Shown: positions 21,342 to 32,718 of the stretch, piece by piece
How the letters are laid out: every line of letters starts with the position of its first letter
Position numbering within the stretch: position 1 is the stretch's first letter
Assembly: GCA_037157565.1 (NCBI GenBank)
Contig: JAZHRO010000019.1
Location: 23,644,001 to 23,708,000, forward strand
Length of the DNA: 64,000 bases
Direction: 5' to 3'
Origin: Thalassia testudinum
Taxonomy: Eukaryota; Streptophyta; Magnoliopsida; Alismatales; Hydrocharitaceae
Notes under the pieces: model-generated
What the model saw: only the letters and a program-made list of their open reading frames with translations
What the model was told of the DNA's origin: nothing
Database searches by the model: none
Made by a program: the position numbers and the translations under genes

Positions 21342-24085
21342 TGTTACAAACCGATTCCCAGATCCCTACAGGACCTGAGATCGGCTCGCCTCGACTAATC
21401 TCAAGACCTAGTCGTACAACATGAAATAGCCAAAAGTAGGGAAATAAATCACATTCACACATGCAATATAACTTAGCAGAAGGAAAGAACGAAGCAGTAA
21501 ATAAAAGTAGAACAACTATCTCAAGATAGTACATGCCACCACAACAACAACAGCGGAAAGAAAATAGAAAGTAACAGGAACAATAGCTCAAGGGTCCAGT
21601 ACTCACAACTACAGCAAGAACTAAAGAGCTGGAAAGAAAACCACTACGGCTGGACTCGGTTGGGCCCAGCTCTCTCTGCAGTCGGAAACTCAAGTTGCTC
21701 AACTCTTGGTCCTGAACAGGGTTACGAAAAGACAAAGTCAGCGAACGTTGAGTAGAGTGGTGTTTACATTATTTATGTGCAAGTAACATAAAAACAACAA
21801 GTAGATTTTATTCTCATTTCTATTTATCTTATTTATGTATTTCTAATTCATTTATTTTTCAAAGCATCCAAGTATTTCTTGATCTTACATCTTCCTCGTG
21901 GGAACAATCTTGATTGTAATCTTTTCCGTGGAGTAGAAGGAACACGTGGTGATCTCCTAGCTGGGAGAGTCCCCCATGGTAGTCGTACACCCAGTCAACC
22001 ACTCCGAGGTCACTGTCGAGACATAGCGGTGACTACGGCACGCGTGATAAGCGCACGGGTAGCTACCCCGCATTGACACGCGGTCAGTCGTTTCTGCTAG
22101 CGGGTACGCCCAAAGTACAGCACGGAACAATATAGGGTCTTGACTCTCAAAACAAGGGTCTCGCTCCTCAAAACCAAATAGGGGTCTCGCCCCTCCACAA
22201 TCCGCGTACCCTCATCCGACTACTGTAGTTTGCCCAGCAGGCCTAACAAAGTCGGTGTAGGGTGGCTAGCTTAACCTCGGGCCCTGTGAGGTGGCTAGCT
22301 CCTCCCTACACTAGTAGCATGCCTCAGTACCATGTACGCAAGGGCCAACAAGAGTTAGTGTAGAGTGGCCAATCCTAACCCCGGGTCTCAACCCAAGGGT
22401 GACTAGCTCCGCTCCACACTAAAAAGGGACAGTTGCTCTCCTTGGTACCGCGTACACAAGGACTAACACACTTCCTGTCTACATTCCAGATTCCTTTCAT
22501 ACATAGGAGTTCTACTCCTAATTTCCCTGTAGGGTTCATACTCATGTTCATTTCACTTATCCATATTCAAATCTCATGTTTAATAACTCGTTCCTCATCC
22601 ATATACAGGCAACTCGTGTTTTCACAATTTAATTCTCAATCATTTACATGCAACTTGTGGTTTCACCGTTCAATTTCCCATTGACATACAGGCAACTCGT
22701 ATTCTACCATGCTTCTCATAATTACACTAATATCATTTGCTAGCAATTTATTTTAAACATGCATCAAGTAAACAGTACAGCTTAAAACAGGCTCATACAT
22801 TTCTACCCTAGGGTTCATTCCACATCCTAGAGTTCGATCTGATTATTCCAAACAAGTACATTCATATTTAAATATTAACAACTGAATTAAACCACTCTAC
22901 CAGGTATCACGGAAGGAATGGGGGCCTGTGCCGCAGATCTCATCGTCTTCGTGGACCTCGAACACGCCACTGGCTGGTAACCTGTACCAACGACTAATTT
23001 ACATCAGACGAACTCAAAACAGTAGATACTTAACACGAACACGTAGACAAACTCAAGCAGAACACAGCGGTACTTTATTTGTAGAAATCTGATTCCGTTT
23101 GGGCCCTAAACGGGCCAAAAACACGGTTACTGCCCAAAATCAAACGTCTGGGACTAGTCCCAGACGTCTTAAAAGATGTCAGATCTCACCTTGTGTTTCC
23201 TGCAGAATTCCTAGACATCTGGATCCCTCCATGACCGTCTAGGGGCAGCTCTAGACGTCTCACCCTCCTTCCAGTTGTCTGGAAGGATCGTCGGACGTCT
23301 GGCAATGCGATCAAACATCCAAAATCACCTTGAAGTGCACACCTCTCTCCTTCCCAATGCCTACTCCTGTGTGTAGAGCACAGACTCCATTTTTAACCCA
23401 ACACCTCCTGTGCTACGATCTGCATGGTGGAAAGTAGTGTAGGAAGGTACGTATCTCGGGATATTATGCTTTCAGACATTCAGCTTTAGCTCCAGACGTC
23501 CGGGTGCCCCGCCAGCCATCTGGACGATATTCCAGCTGTCTGATACTAGAACTCCCAATATCAAAACCCTTCTGCGCAACTCGCCCCGCTCACGCCTCCA
23601 CTCGCAGCGGCAGCTCCAGCAGCTGCAAGAGCTTGAGAAGCTCCCCGCCAACGTCCTCCTCTCTCCCACGACTCCTCCTCGAGCTCCATCGAGCTCCCAC
23701 GGTCGTCCTCCTCCTCCCCCGCTCTCACTCCCTCACACTCTCTCTCGCTCTCGCTCCTCCCCATTTTCCCTCGTCGACTCCTCTCCTTCCTTGCCATGGC
23801 TGCAGCAGAGATGGGAGGGGGCATGGCCGTCGCAAGGAGAAGGTGGAGGTGGCGGTGGCTTGAGTGGTGTGAGGGGGTGAGAAGAGAAGGGGGGTTCATA
23901 TAGAGTGGGTGCTAGGGTTTAGGAGTGGGGTTATGGAGGAGAGAGAAGCCTCTATGCGCCGCCCGTGCACAGAGCGAAAAAGGGACGTACGAAATTTCCC
24001 ACTTTCAGACGTCCGGGCATGTGTCCAGACGTCTGACTGAAACCCCAGATGTCTTGTCCAACTAAAAATGCAACGAGTCATTTCA
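21342..24085 (-). repeat. 3' LTR of Tekay element 1
   Basis: 2,744 bp from TGTTACAAACC to GTCATTTCA. The U3 end is at the right. Clusters of CAGACGTCTG-like palindromes lie at 24,006-24,060, 23,473-23,548 and 23,143-23,330. The TATA box reads CTATATGAA on minus near 23,893-23,905, whereas the sister LTR at 41,632-41,643 still reads CTATATAAA, so this copy's promoter has probably been weakened by one transition. Confidence 0.9.
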
Positions 24086-24168
24086 TCATAACAAACTTAA
24101 AGGAAGTTTCATCCTCGAAACTTGAGCTAGCTAGGGCGTGGAAAAGGAACATAAAACGCATAATAAAC
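24086..24168 (-). other. Segment between pol and 3' LTR, no clear polypurine tract
   Basis: On the minus strand this reads AAGTTTCGAGGATGAAAC and then TTCCTTTAAGTTTG directly before the LTR. Plant chromoviruses normally have a run of purines touching the LTR here; none is visible. The plus-strand element has the same arrangement at 36,321-36,408. Confidence 0.6.
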
Positions 24169-24381
24169 TTAAAGAGGACCGAAGTAGGCCTGAAAAGACG
24201 TACCCTCGAAAAGCTCTGGGTACCGCTCTCGCATCGTCGCCTCAGACTCCCAAGTCGCCTCCTCGTACCGCTGGCTTCTCCATAGAACCTTCACCAGTGG
24301 TACCTGCTTCCGTCTCAGACTCCCGACGGCTCTATCTAGTATCTGTACTGGCCTCTCGGGATAGGTCAGGTCATCACCCAC
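24169..24381 (-). pseudogene. Chromodomain-like C-terminal tail of pol, element 1
   Basis: An intact frame of 70 codons: DDLTYPERPVQILDRAV, then a basic hinge LRRKQVPLVKVLWR, then ATWE followed by a YPELF ending. The ATWE and YPELF pattern is the degenerate chromodomain found at the end of Tekay/Del integrases, thought to direct integration into heterochromatin. In this copy it directly follows a deletion junction at about 24,395 that removed the C-terminal third of integrase. Confidence 0.75.
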
Positions 24382-24951
24382 CTTAATGCTCTTGTGGTGA
24401 CTGTTATTTTATGCAAACTTTGCTAGGGGTAAATGCTCCTCCCAGGAGCCTCTCCAGTCTAGTACACAGGCGCGCAGAAGGTCCTTAAGTGTCTATATAG
24501 TGCACTCTGACTACCTGTCCGTCTAGGGGTGGTAGGCGGTATTGAACCTCAAACGTGTCCCTAAAGCCTGTTGAAACTCAACCGAAAACTAGGAAGTAAA
24601 ACGAGTATCCCTGTCGAATACGATCTCACATGGGACTGGGTGCAGGTGCACCACATCTCTGATGTATCGCTCTGCTAGCTACGCTGGCCCAAAAGTGACT
24701 CGGATCGGTAGAAATCGTGCCATCTTCGTCAACCGATCTACGATCACCCAAACTACGTCGTGTCACCGCTGGGTAACTGGTAGACCCACCACCAAGTCCA
24801 TGGTGATGCTCTCCCACTTCCACTCTGGCACAAGAAGTGGCTGCAATGGCCCTGCAGGCCTCTGGTGCTCGGCCTTCACCTGCTGGCATACCAAACACTA
24901 CTGAACAAACTCACCAATATCCCGCTTCATCCCTCTCCACCAGAAGTCGCG
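24382..24951 (-). pseudogene. Integrase core remnant, element 1
   Basis: On the minus strand this encodes the DDE-type integrase core in broken form: MDLVVGLP (first Asp), a VFDRDTRFTS stretch (second Asp) and a TDRQSE stretch (Glu). Several in-frame stops interrupt it, for example after VTQR and after RFTS. Compared with the plus-strand element, about 440 bp between the post-core region (equivalent to 35,652) and the tail (equivalent to 36,092) is missing. Confidence 0.7.
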
Positions 24952-25824
24952 TCACAAATTATGGTACATCTTTGTGTTCTCGGGATGTATGGTGAACCTG
25001 GACCCGTGCGCCCCTATCAGAAGCTCTCTCAACAACTCCTCCTCCCTAGGAACGAACAGATCTCCCCTCATACACAGGATCTCGTTTGAGAAGGAAAAGT
25101 CTCTTGGGTCCCCTATCAACACCCTGTCTCGCAACGTCCGTAAGTACGGATCGGTCATCTGCCCTGCAATGATGTGGTCTATCAGCTCTGGTCGTGACTG
25201 CCACGTCACTGTCACTGCCCCACAGTACCCTTGTGACTCCCGGGGCCACCAATTGCCCAACTCCTTCATGAGTCTCCAACTCTGTGCCTGTAAGCTGGCC
25301 AAGTAGACGGGTGCCGTCCGGCTCAAGGCGTTGGCCACCACATTGGCCTTCCTTGGGTGGTAGGAGATGCTGCAATCGTAGTCCTTCAGGAGCTCTAACC
25401 AACATCTCTGTCTCATGTTAAGCTCATTTTGGTCAAACAAGTACCTGAGGCTCTTATGATCTGTAAAGATCTCGAAAGTCTCACCGTAAAGGTAGTGCCT
25501 CCATTTCTTCAACGTGAAGACAACTACTACCAGCTCTAAGTCATGGGTAGGGAAGCTATGCTCATGGGGCTTCAGTTGCCACAAAGCATAAGTGACAACG
25601 CGACCCCGCTGCATAAGCACACCCCCTAACCCCTGCAACGAGGCGTCAGTGTAAACCACGAACCCGCCACTGCTGTCTGGAATGGTAAGCACGAGAGCTG
25701 AAGTCAGTCTCTCCTTCAACTCCTGAAAACATGCCTTGCACTCATCTATCCATGCAAAGGGCACGTCCTTCCAGGTCGTTGGGTCATAGGATGCGCGATC
25801 TGAGAGAATCCTCTGATAAACCAC
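24952..25824 (-). pseudogene. RNase H and integrase zinc-finger region, element 1
   Basis: The longest open stretch of this element (290 codons). It begins in the RT connection, carries the RNase H start [12 protein letters not shown] (residues about 56-67) and the motifs [10 protein letters not shown] and NVVANALSR. It ends in the first half of the integrase HHCC finger ([10 protein letters not shown]). In the usual NVVADALSR motif of this family the Asp is a catalytic residue; here it reads Asn, so RNase H is probably inactive. Truncated by a TAG-type stop before the Cys pair of the finger. Confidence 0.8.
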
Positions 25825-26062
25825 CAGTAGTAACCTGCCAGTCCCAAAAAGCTACGTATCTCTGTCACTGTCTGTGGCCTCTCCCACCTGAGTACAGCCT
25901 CTACCTTGGTTGGTTCCACAGCCAATCCATCTCCTGAAATCACATGGCCCAAGAAAGTCACCTATCTCAACCAAACTCGCACTTGCTATAATTGGCATAC
26001 AGCCTGCGTCGCCTCAAGGTATCTAGGATCATACGTAAATGCTGTCCATGCTATGCCTGATC

Positions 26063-26510
26063 CTACGAGTAAACAAGTACATCGTCGATGAACACCACCA
26101 CAAACTTGTCTAAGTACGGCCTAAAAACACTGCTCATCAAATCCATAAAGGCGGCGGGGGCATTGCTCAGCCCAAATGGCATGACTAAGAACTTGTAGTG
26201 CCTGTACCAGGTACGGAAAGTTGTCTTGGAATTGTCGGTCTCCCTGATCCTCAACTGGTGGTAACCTGACCTCAGATCTATCTTGGAGAACACTATGGCG
26301 TCTCATAACTGGTCGAAGAGGCCGTCAATCCTTGGCAGTGGATACTTGTTCTTGATGGTGACCCTATTCAGTTGTCAGTAGTCAACACAAAGTCGCAGGG
26401 TACCATTTTTCTTCACAAACAGCACGAGAGCTCCCCACGGGGATGCACTGGGCTTCAGAAAGCCCTTCTCCAGCAGATCTTGTAGCTGTGACTTGAGCTC
26501 TCACAGCTCA
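26063..26510 (-). pseudogene. Reverse transcriptase palm, element 1
   Basis: Encodes [13 protein letters not shown], a [11 protein letters not shown] stretch and the catalytic FIDD (26,081-26,092) followed by VLVYS. The fingers part (YRQLN) lies to the right up to about 26,450 with stops and substitutions (LNRV preceded by a stop near 26,375). The catalytic aspartates are intact but the frame is not, so no functional RT can be made. Confidence 0.8.
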
Positions 26511-27140
26511 AGCGGTGCCATCCGGTACGCTGCAGTAGAAATGGGGTTGGTCATCGGTACCAGTGAGATCTCAAACTCGATCTCACGCTCAGGCGGTAGT
26601 CCTAGCAGCTCCTCTAAAAAAACATTGGGGTACTCGCAAACCACTGGAATACTCTGAAAGTCAGCCATGGGGCTAGGCTCTGCCACTACGCAGGCCAAGA
26701 AGCCCTCACACCCCTGGCTCAAAAGCCTTACAGCCAGAAGCACGGAGATGCATCTGAAACCTCCGTCTACCAGCTGACTGTGAAACTCAAAGGGAGACAA
26801 CTCCGATATGGAGAAGACGATCTTCCTCCCAAAATAGTCTACCAGGGAGTGATAGGCGAACAACCAGCCCATCCCTAGGATCACGCCAATGTCCTCCATC
26901 TGGATCACAATCAGGTTAGCGAGGAGGCTGTGTCCCCCTATACTGACCTCGCAGTCCGTGTAGACCTCCGTAGCTAGACAATTGGCCACCTGGGCCCCTG
27001 ATCACAAACAGATCCTCTAACAGCACACTTTCCTGCCTCAAACTGACGGCAAAACTCGTAGCAACGAAGGAGTGGGTGGTGCTAGAATAAAAAAGTGCAT
27101 ACACTAGTCTGCCAGAAACAATAACCATACCTTCCACCAC
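26511..27140 (-). pseudogene. Protease and linker, element 1
   Basis: Two frames cover the retroviral-type aspartic protease. The active-site strand reads LFYSSTTHSF, with Tyr at the position of the catalytic Asp (27,087-27,089), and a frameshift follows near 26,950. The flap/ILGMGWL region and the linker ending PPEREIEFEISLVP (residues about 125-145 of the second frame) are preserved. A stop in the ELKSQL helix region separates it from RT. Confidence 0.8.
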
Positions 27141-27344
27141 AGAACCCGAAGCCCTGGCATCTCTGTGTGTTAGGGCATTGATACACCCCTCAGCTCTTGG
27201 TGCAGACGAAGTAGCTACACTCTAGGTCGGGTGAGCAACCGTTGGCCGGTATCCTCCTCGTGACTGTTGTCCTCCCCCACGTGCCTGGTGACCACCACCG
27301 CCAGCTCGGCCTCCAACGCTCGGTGCAGGGAGCATCTGCTGTGC

Positions 27345-28471
27345 TCAGGCTCTAGATGGACAGTCCCTCCTGATGTGGCTCGGCTGGCCACACTGGTAGC
27401 AAAGAGGTACAAGACCTCCTTCCTCAGTAAGTCTCTGCTGGCAGCTGGGCGGGGGCCTGGTGCTGGCAACTGGCCCCTGTCGGGGGCCCCCAAAGGCCAT
27501 TAATGACTTTGCAGAACAAGACGGCTCTCCTATGGGCACTGTGTGCCTCCTCTCTCGATGGCCCTGAGAGTATTCTGGCTGGTAGGGCCTCTTCCGTCCG
27601 CTGTTACTGTCTTGCGCGGTTGGGTTGGTCTCCTCGTAAGTCATGGCTGCCTCGACCACACGAGAGAAAGTAGGCAGCTTCAGAGGTTTGACATACCGCC
27701 GAATAGTAGGTCAGAGCCCCTCAGTAAACCTCCACAGGCACTCCTCCTCAGTAGACACAGTTGTCGAGGTGAAACGTGACAGCTCCAGGAAACGCATGCG
27801 GTATGCGCTAACCGCCAATGTCCCCTAACGGAGAGTGTGGAATTTCCACCTCCTCTGGTCCTACCAGGTCTGCGAAAAGTACTGCTCGCAGAAGAGAGCC
27901 ACGAACTAGTCCCACGTCGGCTCTCTACCCTCCACCACCTGTGTGCTGCACTCTCTAGCTAGTACATGGCAAAGGCCACGTGGCACTCCGCAAGAGGGTG
28001 AAGGGTGTCGAACACCTTCTCTATCTACTCTAGCCAGTCCTCTGCCTCAGACGAGCTCTCATCCCCCTTGAAGGAGGGGGGCTTCAGCTTCTGGAACTAT
28101 CCGAAAAGATCATGGTGTAGCTGCAGTGGGGGAACAGCCATACCTCCAGGCAAGGAGGGCTCGTGCTCGAATGTGTCAAAGTGTGGTGGGGGTGGTGGAG
28201 GATCTCCCCCTCCCCCTCCTACTCGTCTGACACTGCGACGCTCTCTCTGTCCCACCAAGGACTCCCCCTCCACGTCCTCAGGGAGAGGTGCCCATGGAGG
28301 CTGGTGGAGCTCCTCTCGCACGATGTCTCTGATCAGCTGGGTGAGATCTTGGGCCTGAATGCCTGGGAGGAGAGGTGGGTCAACTGATGCCTTAGGTCCG
28401 GCACATCCACGACACCGACCTCATCCACGGCCACGACCATGGCCTGCCTCGGGAAATTTTCGGCAAGGCAT
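27345..28471 (-). pseudogene. gag, element 1
   Basis: ATG at 28,471 follows a CTCCTTGCAGGAG context shared with the plus element. Recognisable parts are the Arg/Gly-rich start, DIVREELH, a Pro-rich linker (28,190-28,220), the MVEAAMTYEETNP segment and a CCHC zinc knuckle (CYQCGQPSHIRRDC, 27,360-27,401). Stops and frameshifts break the central capsid-like domain (about 27,680-28,095). The knuckle would have bound RNA in the nucleocapsid. Confidence 0.75.
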
Positions 28472-28642
28472 CTCCTGCAAGGAGACGCAAGAGATAGAAC
28501 AAGAGTTGTCAATGATACAGGGTTACATCAAGAAAAAGACTCAGAAATGAATATCAAAGTGATACATTGTGGTGGCTATCCTAGTTATATGCATGGGAGT
28601 GGTTATTCTAGGACCAATTGGTTCATTTCTCGGGATGACCTT

Positions 28643-28654
28643 ACTCTGATACCA
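28643..28654 (-). other. Primer binding site, element 1 (tRNA-Met type)
   Basis: The minus strand reads TGGTATCAGAGT, three bases from the LTR end at 28,658. It matches the 3' end complement of initiator tRNA-Met used by Tekay/Del and many other plant gypsy elements, with one mismatch to the plus element's TGGTATCAGAGC. Confidence 0.85.
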
Positions 28655-28657
28655 ACT

Positions 28658-28691
28658 TGTTACAACCTAGTTCCCAGATCCCTACAAGACC
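28658..28691 (-). repeat. 5' LTR of Tekay element 1, first 34 bp
   Basis: TGTTACAACC... through CTACAAGACC, matching 21,342-21,375. The LTR is broken at 28,691/28,692 by the nested element and continues at 39,133 (39,128-39,132 is the second copy of AGACC). Confidence 0.9.
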
Positions 28692-31380
28692 TGTTACGAA
28701 CGTGGGCATCAGAAGTAGTTTAAGACGTCTGGAACCCTTCTCAGACGTCTGGTAATGAATTTTTTCGGCGTACGGGTTCGCGTCTGCGCGCCTGCGCGTG
28801 CAGACTAAACCCGCCGCCTTCATCTCCGCTTTCTCTCCCTGCAGGCGTCGCTTTTCCCTCTCTCTCTCCCCGCGGCTGCCTTATAAAACACTTCCCCTCT
28901 CCCTCACCCTCACTCCACCACCTTCATCTTCTTCTCCGTGCAAGCGAGCGAGCGAGTGCGCAGCAGCGACTGCAGCGGGCGTGTGGGAAGGAGTGTTGCG
29001 AAAGGAAGAAGAAAGCTCAACCGTGGAGGTGCGAGCTTGCCGAGGTAGCTAGAGCCGACCGGCGGGGGAGCAGCGGGCGTGGGGTGTCGCAAAGAAGCTA
29101 CTGCAGCTCGGGCAGCAGGCGGACGCAGCACAGCGCGGTCGTGCGTCGCGGGCGGAGGACGAACCGGGTCCTGATTCTGGGAAAATTTTCCAGAATCAGA
29201 CGTCGGGACTTACGTCCAGACAACACGTAGGACGTTGGGAGGAAGGTCCAGACGTCTGACAGGTACAATATTTTTTCTACTTCTTCCTTTTACGCATGTA
29301 CGGCCATGCAGCCGTCCGCCGCATTCTCTGCGCCTCTTCATGATGAGAGCGGTTGCGTTTGTGCGTAGGTGTTGTTCTGGAGGGCGCGAGGGCTCGCCAT
29401 CCCACGCGAATCAGACGTCTGGCCACAGTACCAGACGACGGAGAGGACCTCCAGACGTCTGGAGTGACAATCGGACGTCTGGAAACTGACTTCAGATGAT
29501 CCGGCGGGCTTCTGGACATTTGAGGGACTGCACAGACTGAGGCATTTCCTGATCGATGTTTTAAGATGTCTGGAAGAAGTTCCAAACGTCGGATTTTGGA
29601 CAGACTCGTCGTTTTTTTCCCATTTAGGGTCCGTTCGGAGTCTGTTTTCCGCGTTTCAAGTTTCGTTCTTTTCGGATTTATTTCATCTACCTGTTTACAG
29701 TAATTGTATGCTGTTCTGAGAAACTCCTTGTGTTGATCCTTGTGTTAGGACCCCATTCTGTTGCGACTCTGGGGGTTGCGGAGGCGCGCGGGATTGCCGA
29801 CCATGCCCCCAGTACTCCCGATTTCGCGGGTAGAGTGGCCCTTTAAATTATTTAACAAAATTTGTACAATTATGAAACAATTGATAGAGTCTAGGGCATT
29901 GCATGAACCCTAGGACTGAGGAATTAGATTGAATGGTAGATCCTAGGGTATTGCATAAATCCCAGGACTAGAAAACTAGATTGAATGATAGATCCTAGGG
30001 TATGGCATGAATCGTAGGACTGGAAAACAAGTTGAATATATACATTGCAGTCTTGGAAAAGTGGAAAGGAAATGATAACTGCCTGTAAATTGGTTAACAG
30101 CTGCCTGTTATGAATGAATGAATACGGTTGAGAACATGAATTGTATGGACATAAACTTGGAACGGTGAAACCTAAATTGGCCGAGTTAAAAGAGCCTGAA
30201 CCCTATGGGGAATTAGGAGTAGAACTCCTGGAAGGTGAATTAAATGGAATTAGGGAAGTGAGATGGCCCTTGAGTACGGAGTATCAAGGAGAGCAACTGT
30301 CCCCCTATTTAGTGCAAAGCGGAGCTAGCCGCCCCAGGGACCCGGGGTTAGGACTGGCCACTTTGTACCGACTTTTGGCCCTCGTGTACACAGTACCGAG
30401 GAGAGCTACTAGTGTATGGAGAGCACTAGCTACCTCACGGGCCCCGGGGTTCTGCTAGCTCTCCTACACCGACTTGTTAGGCCCACTGGGCAAACCAAGG
30501 TAGTCAGGCGAGGGTGCATGGACTGTGGAGGGGCAAGACCCCTGTTTGGTTACTGTGGAGGGGCTGGACCCCTGTTACTGAGAGGGCTCTGCCCTATACT
30601 GGTTCCGTGCTATGCTTTGGGCGCACTCGTTAACGGAAACGACTGACCGCGTGCCAGTGCGGGGTAGCTACCTGTGCGTTTATCGCGCATGCCGTAGTCA
30701 CCGTTACGTCTGTTAGAGACCTTGGGGTGGTTGACTGAGGGTAGGACCACCACAGGGGACTCTCCCGGCCAGGAGAGCACCACGTGTTACTTCTACTTTT
30801 CGGGAAAGACTGAAATCAAGATCCTTCCCACGAGGAACATTCAAGATCAAGAGAAGGATCTGAGGAATAAATCAATAGTGAATAAATGGAGAAATATAAA
30901 GAAAGTAAAAATATAACAGCTACTGCCCACTCTACTGCTTCTTCTAGCTTTTAGTTGCCACTCTACTCAGCGTTTCGCTGACGTGTCACCCTTGTTACCT
31001 TTTCAGGACTAGGTGTTGAGCAGCCAGAGTCAGCGGCTGCGGAGGACGCTAGGCCTAGTAGAGCCCAGTAGGGTTACCTGTAGTACCTCCTGTACTTTTC
31101 TTTCCACTGTAGTGAGCAGTTTCCTGTTACTCCCTGTACTCTCTTTATTGTAAGCATCATGTTTATGTATATGTTTTTTTTCTCTACTGTTGTGGTGGTG
31201 TGTACTGTAGTATTTCTTTTCTCTACTGCTGTATTTTGTTACTGCTTGTTATATACATATTGAATGTGGTTTATTTTACTACTCTTTTGGTTACTTTCTC
31301 GTTGGATGACTGGGTCTTGGGATTAGTCGAGTCGGTCCGATTCTCGTGTCTCATAGGGATTCAGGAATCGGGTCGTTACA
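28692..31380 (+). repeat. 5' LTR of Tekay element 2
   Basis: 2,689 bp, TGTTACGAAC to GGTCGTTACA. Clusters of CAGACGTCTG-type palindromes lie at 28,708-28,757 (first 70 bp of U3), 29,190-29,263 and 29,411-29,595. GAGGGGCAAGACCCC subrepeats lie at 30,530-30,600. The start lacks a 20-bp palindrome-containing segment that is present in the 3' LTR near 36,446-36,465. Confidence 0.95.
28881..28888 (+). promoter_or_regulatory. Putative TATA box of Tekay element 2 LTR
   Basis: TTATAAAA about 190 bp into the LTR, followed by a CT-rich stretch (CTTCCCCTCTCCC) where transcription would begin. The 3' LTR keeps the same box at 36,618-36,625. U3 is therefore short and most of the 2.7 kb LTR would be R/U5. 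Confidence 0.6.
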
Positions 31381-31383
31381 AGA

Positions 31384-31395
31384 TGGTATCAGAGC
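31384..31395 (+). other. Primer binding site, element 2 (tRNA-Met type)
   Basis: TGGTATCAGAGC three bases after the LTR end (spacer AGA). It is the standard initiator tRNA-Met complement in this lineage and confirms the 5' LTR boundary and plus orientation. Confidence 0.9.
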
Positions 31396-31562
31396 AAGTT
31401 CGTCCTGAGAAGTGAATCAACTGACTGGAAAATAACCTATTCACGTGTCTGTAACTAGAGTAGCCACCACAACATTCTTTTGACATGAGCTCTTAGACTT
31501 CTTCGTTAGATATCGTTCCATATTGACGTGTTTCCGTTATGTTTCGCGTCTCCTTGCAGGAG

Positions 31563-32718
31563 ATGCCTCGTCGCAAGACTAGCGAGGTGGGCCGCGGGCG
31601 CGGTCGAGGACGAGGTTGGCGAGGTGGGCGTGTTGCGACCGACGTCTCAGTGGACCAGCCACTGCTCCCGGCCATTCAGGCCCAAGACCTCGCCCAACTA
31701 ATACGGGATATAGTGCGAGAGGAGCTCCACCCATCGCCCCGAGCGCCCCCCCTGGGGCTACGGAGGGGAAGTCCTCTGTGGGACCACGCGACGGATGTAG
31801 CGCTGGATGCGGGGGAGGGGATGGGCCACCACCGCCCCCACCTTCCTCCGACACGTTTGTGCACGAGGCTTCCTTGCCTGGAGGTGCACCAGCATCTCCA
31901 CTGCAGCGCCACTTCGAGCTTTTTGGGCAGTTCCGGAAGCTGAAGCCCCCCTCCTTCAAGGGGGATGAGGACCCGACCGAGGCGGAGGACTGGCTCAAGC
32001 AGATCGAGAAGGTTTTCGACACCCTTCGCCCCCTGGTGGAGTGCCGCGTGGCCTTTGCCACGTACCAGCTAAAGAGTGCGGCACACAGGTGGTGGAGGGC
32101 GGTCAGGGGACAGGAGAGGGACGAGCCGACCTGGGACCGGTTCGTCACCCTCTTCTACGAGCAGTACTTTCCCCAGACGTGGCAGGACCAGAGGAGGCGG
32201 GAGTTCCACACTCTCCGCCAGGGGACGATGATCGTGACGCGTACCGTACACGTTTTCTGGAGCTGTCCCGCTTCGCAGCGACAGCAGTAGCCATTGAGGA
32301 GGAGCGCCTTTGGAGGTTCACCGAGGGGCTCCGACCTGCGATTCGGGGGTATGTCAAACCCTTGAAGCTTCCTACAATCTCGAGGGTAGTGGAGGCAACT
32401 ATGACGTACGAGGAGACCAACCCGTCCGTGCGAGATACTGACAGCGGGCGAAAGAGGCCCTACTAGCCAGACTTTTCACAGGGCCGGCGAGAGAGGAGAC
32501 ACGTGGCATCCGCAGGAGAGCCGTCACATTTCGCAGGGCCATCAGTGGCCTTTGGGGGCCCTCGATAGGGGCCAGTTGCTAGCACTGGACCCCCGCCCAG
32601 CCGACAGCAGGGACCCACTGAGGGCGGGAGTCGGGTTCCCCTCTGCTACCAGTGTGGCCAGCCGGGCCACATCAAGAGGGACTGCCCGTCTAGGGCAGGA
32701 GGTCAGCAGACGCTTCCC
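31563..32718 (+). pseudogene. gag, element 2
   Basis: ATG 31,563 starts a Gly/Arg-rich N-terminus, then AQLIRDIVREELH. A frameshift near 31,750 leads to a Pro/Ser linker and the capsid-like domain (FGQFRKLKPPSFKG, AEDWLKQIEKVF, AFATYQLKSAAHRWW, WDRFVTLFYEQYFP). A second shift near 32,240 leads to LSRFAATAV...WRFTEGLRP and MTYEETNPS. TAG stops lie at 32,464 and 32,566, where element 1 has glutamine. A canonical CCHC knuckle (CYQCGQPGHIKRDC) lies at 32,644-32,685. It is the structural protein that would form the virus-like particle; broken here. Confidence 0.85.
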
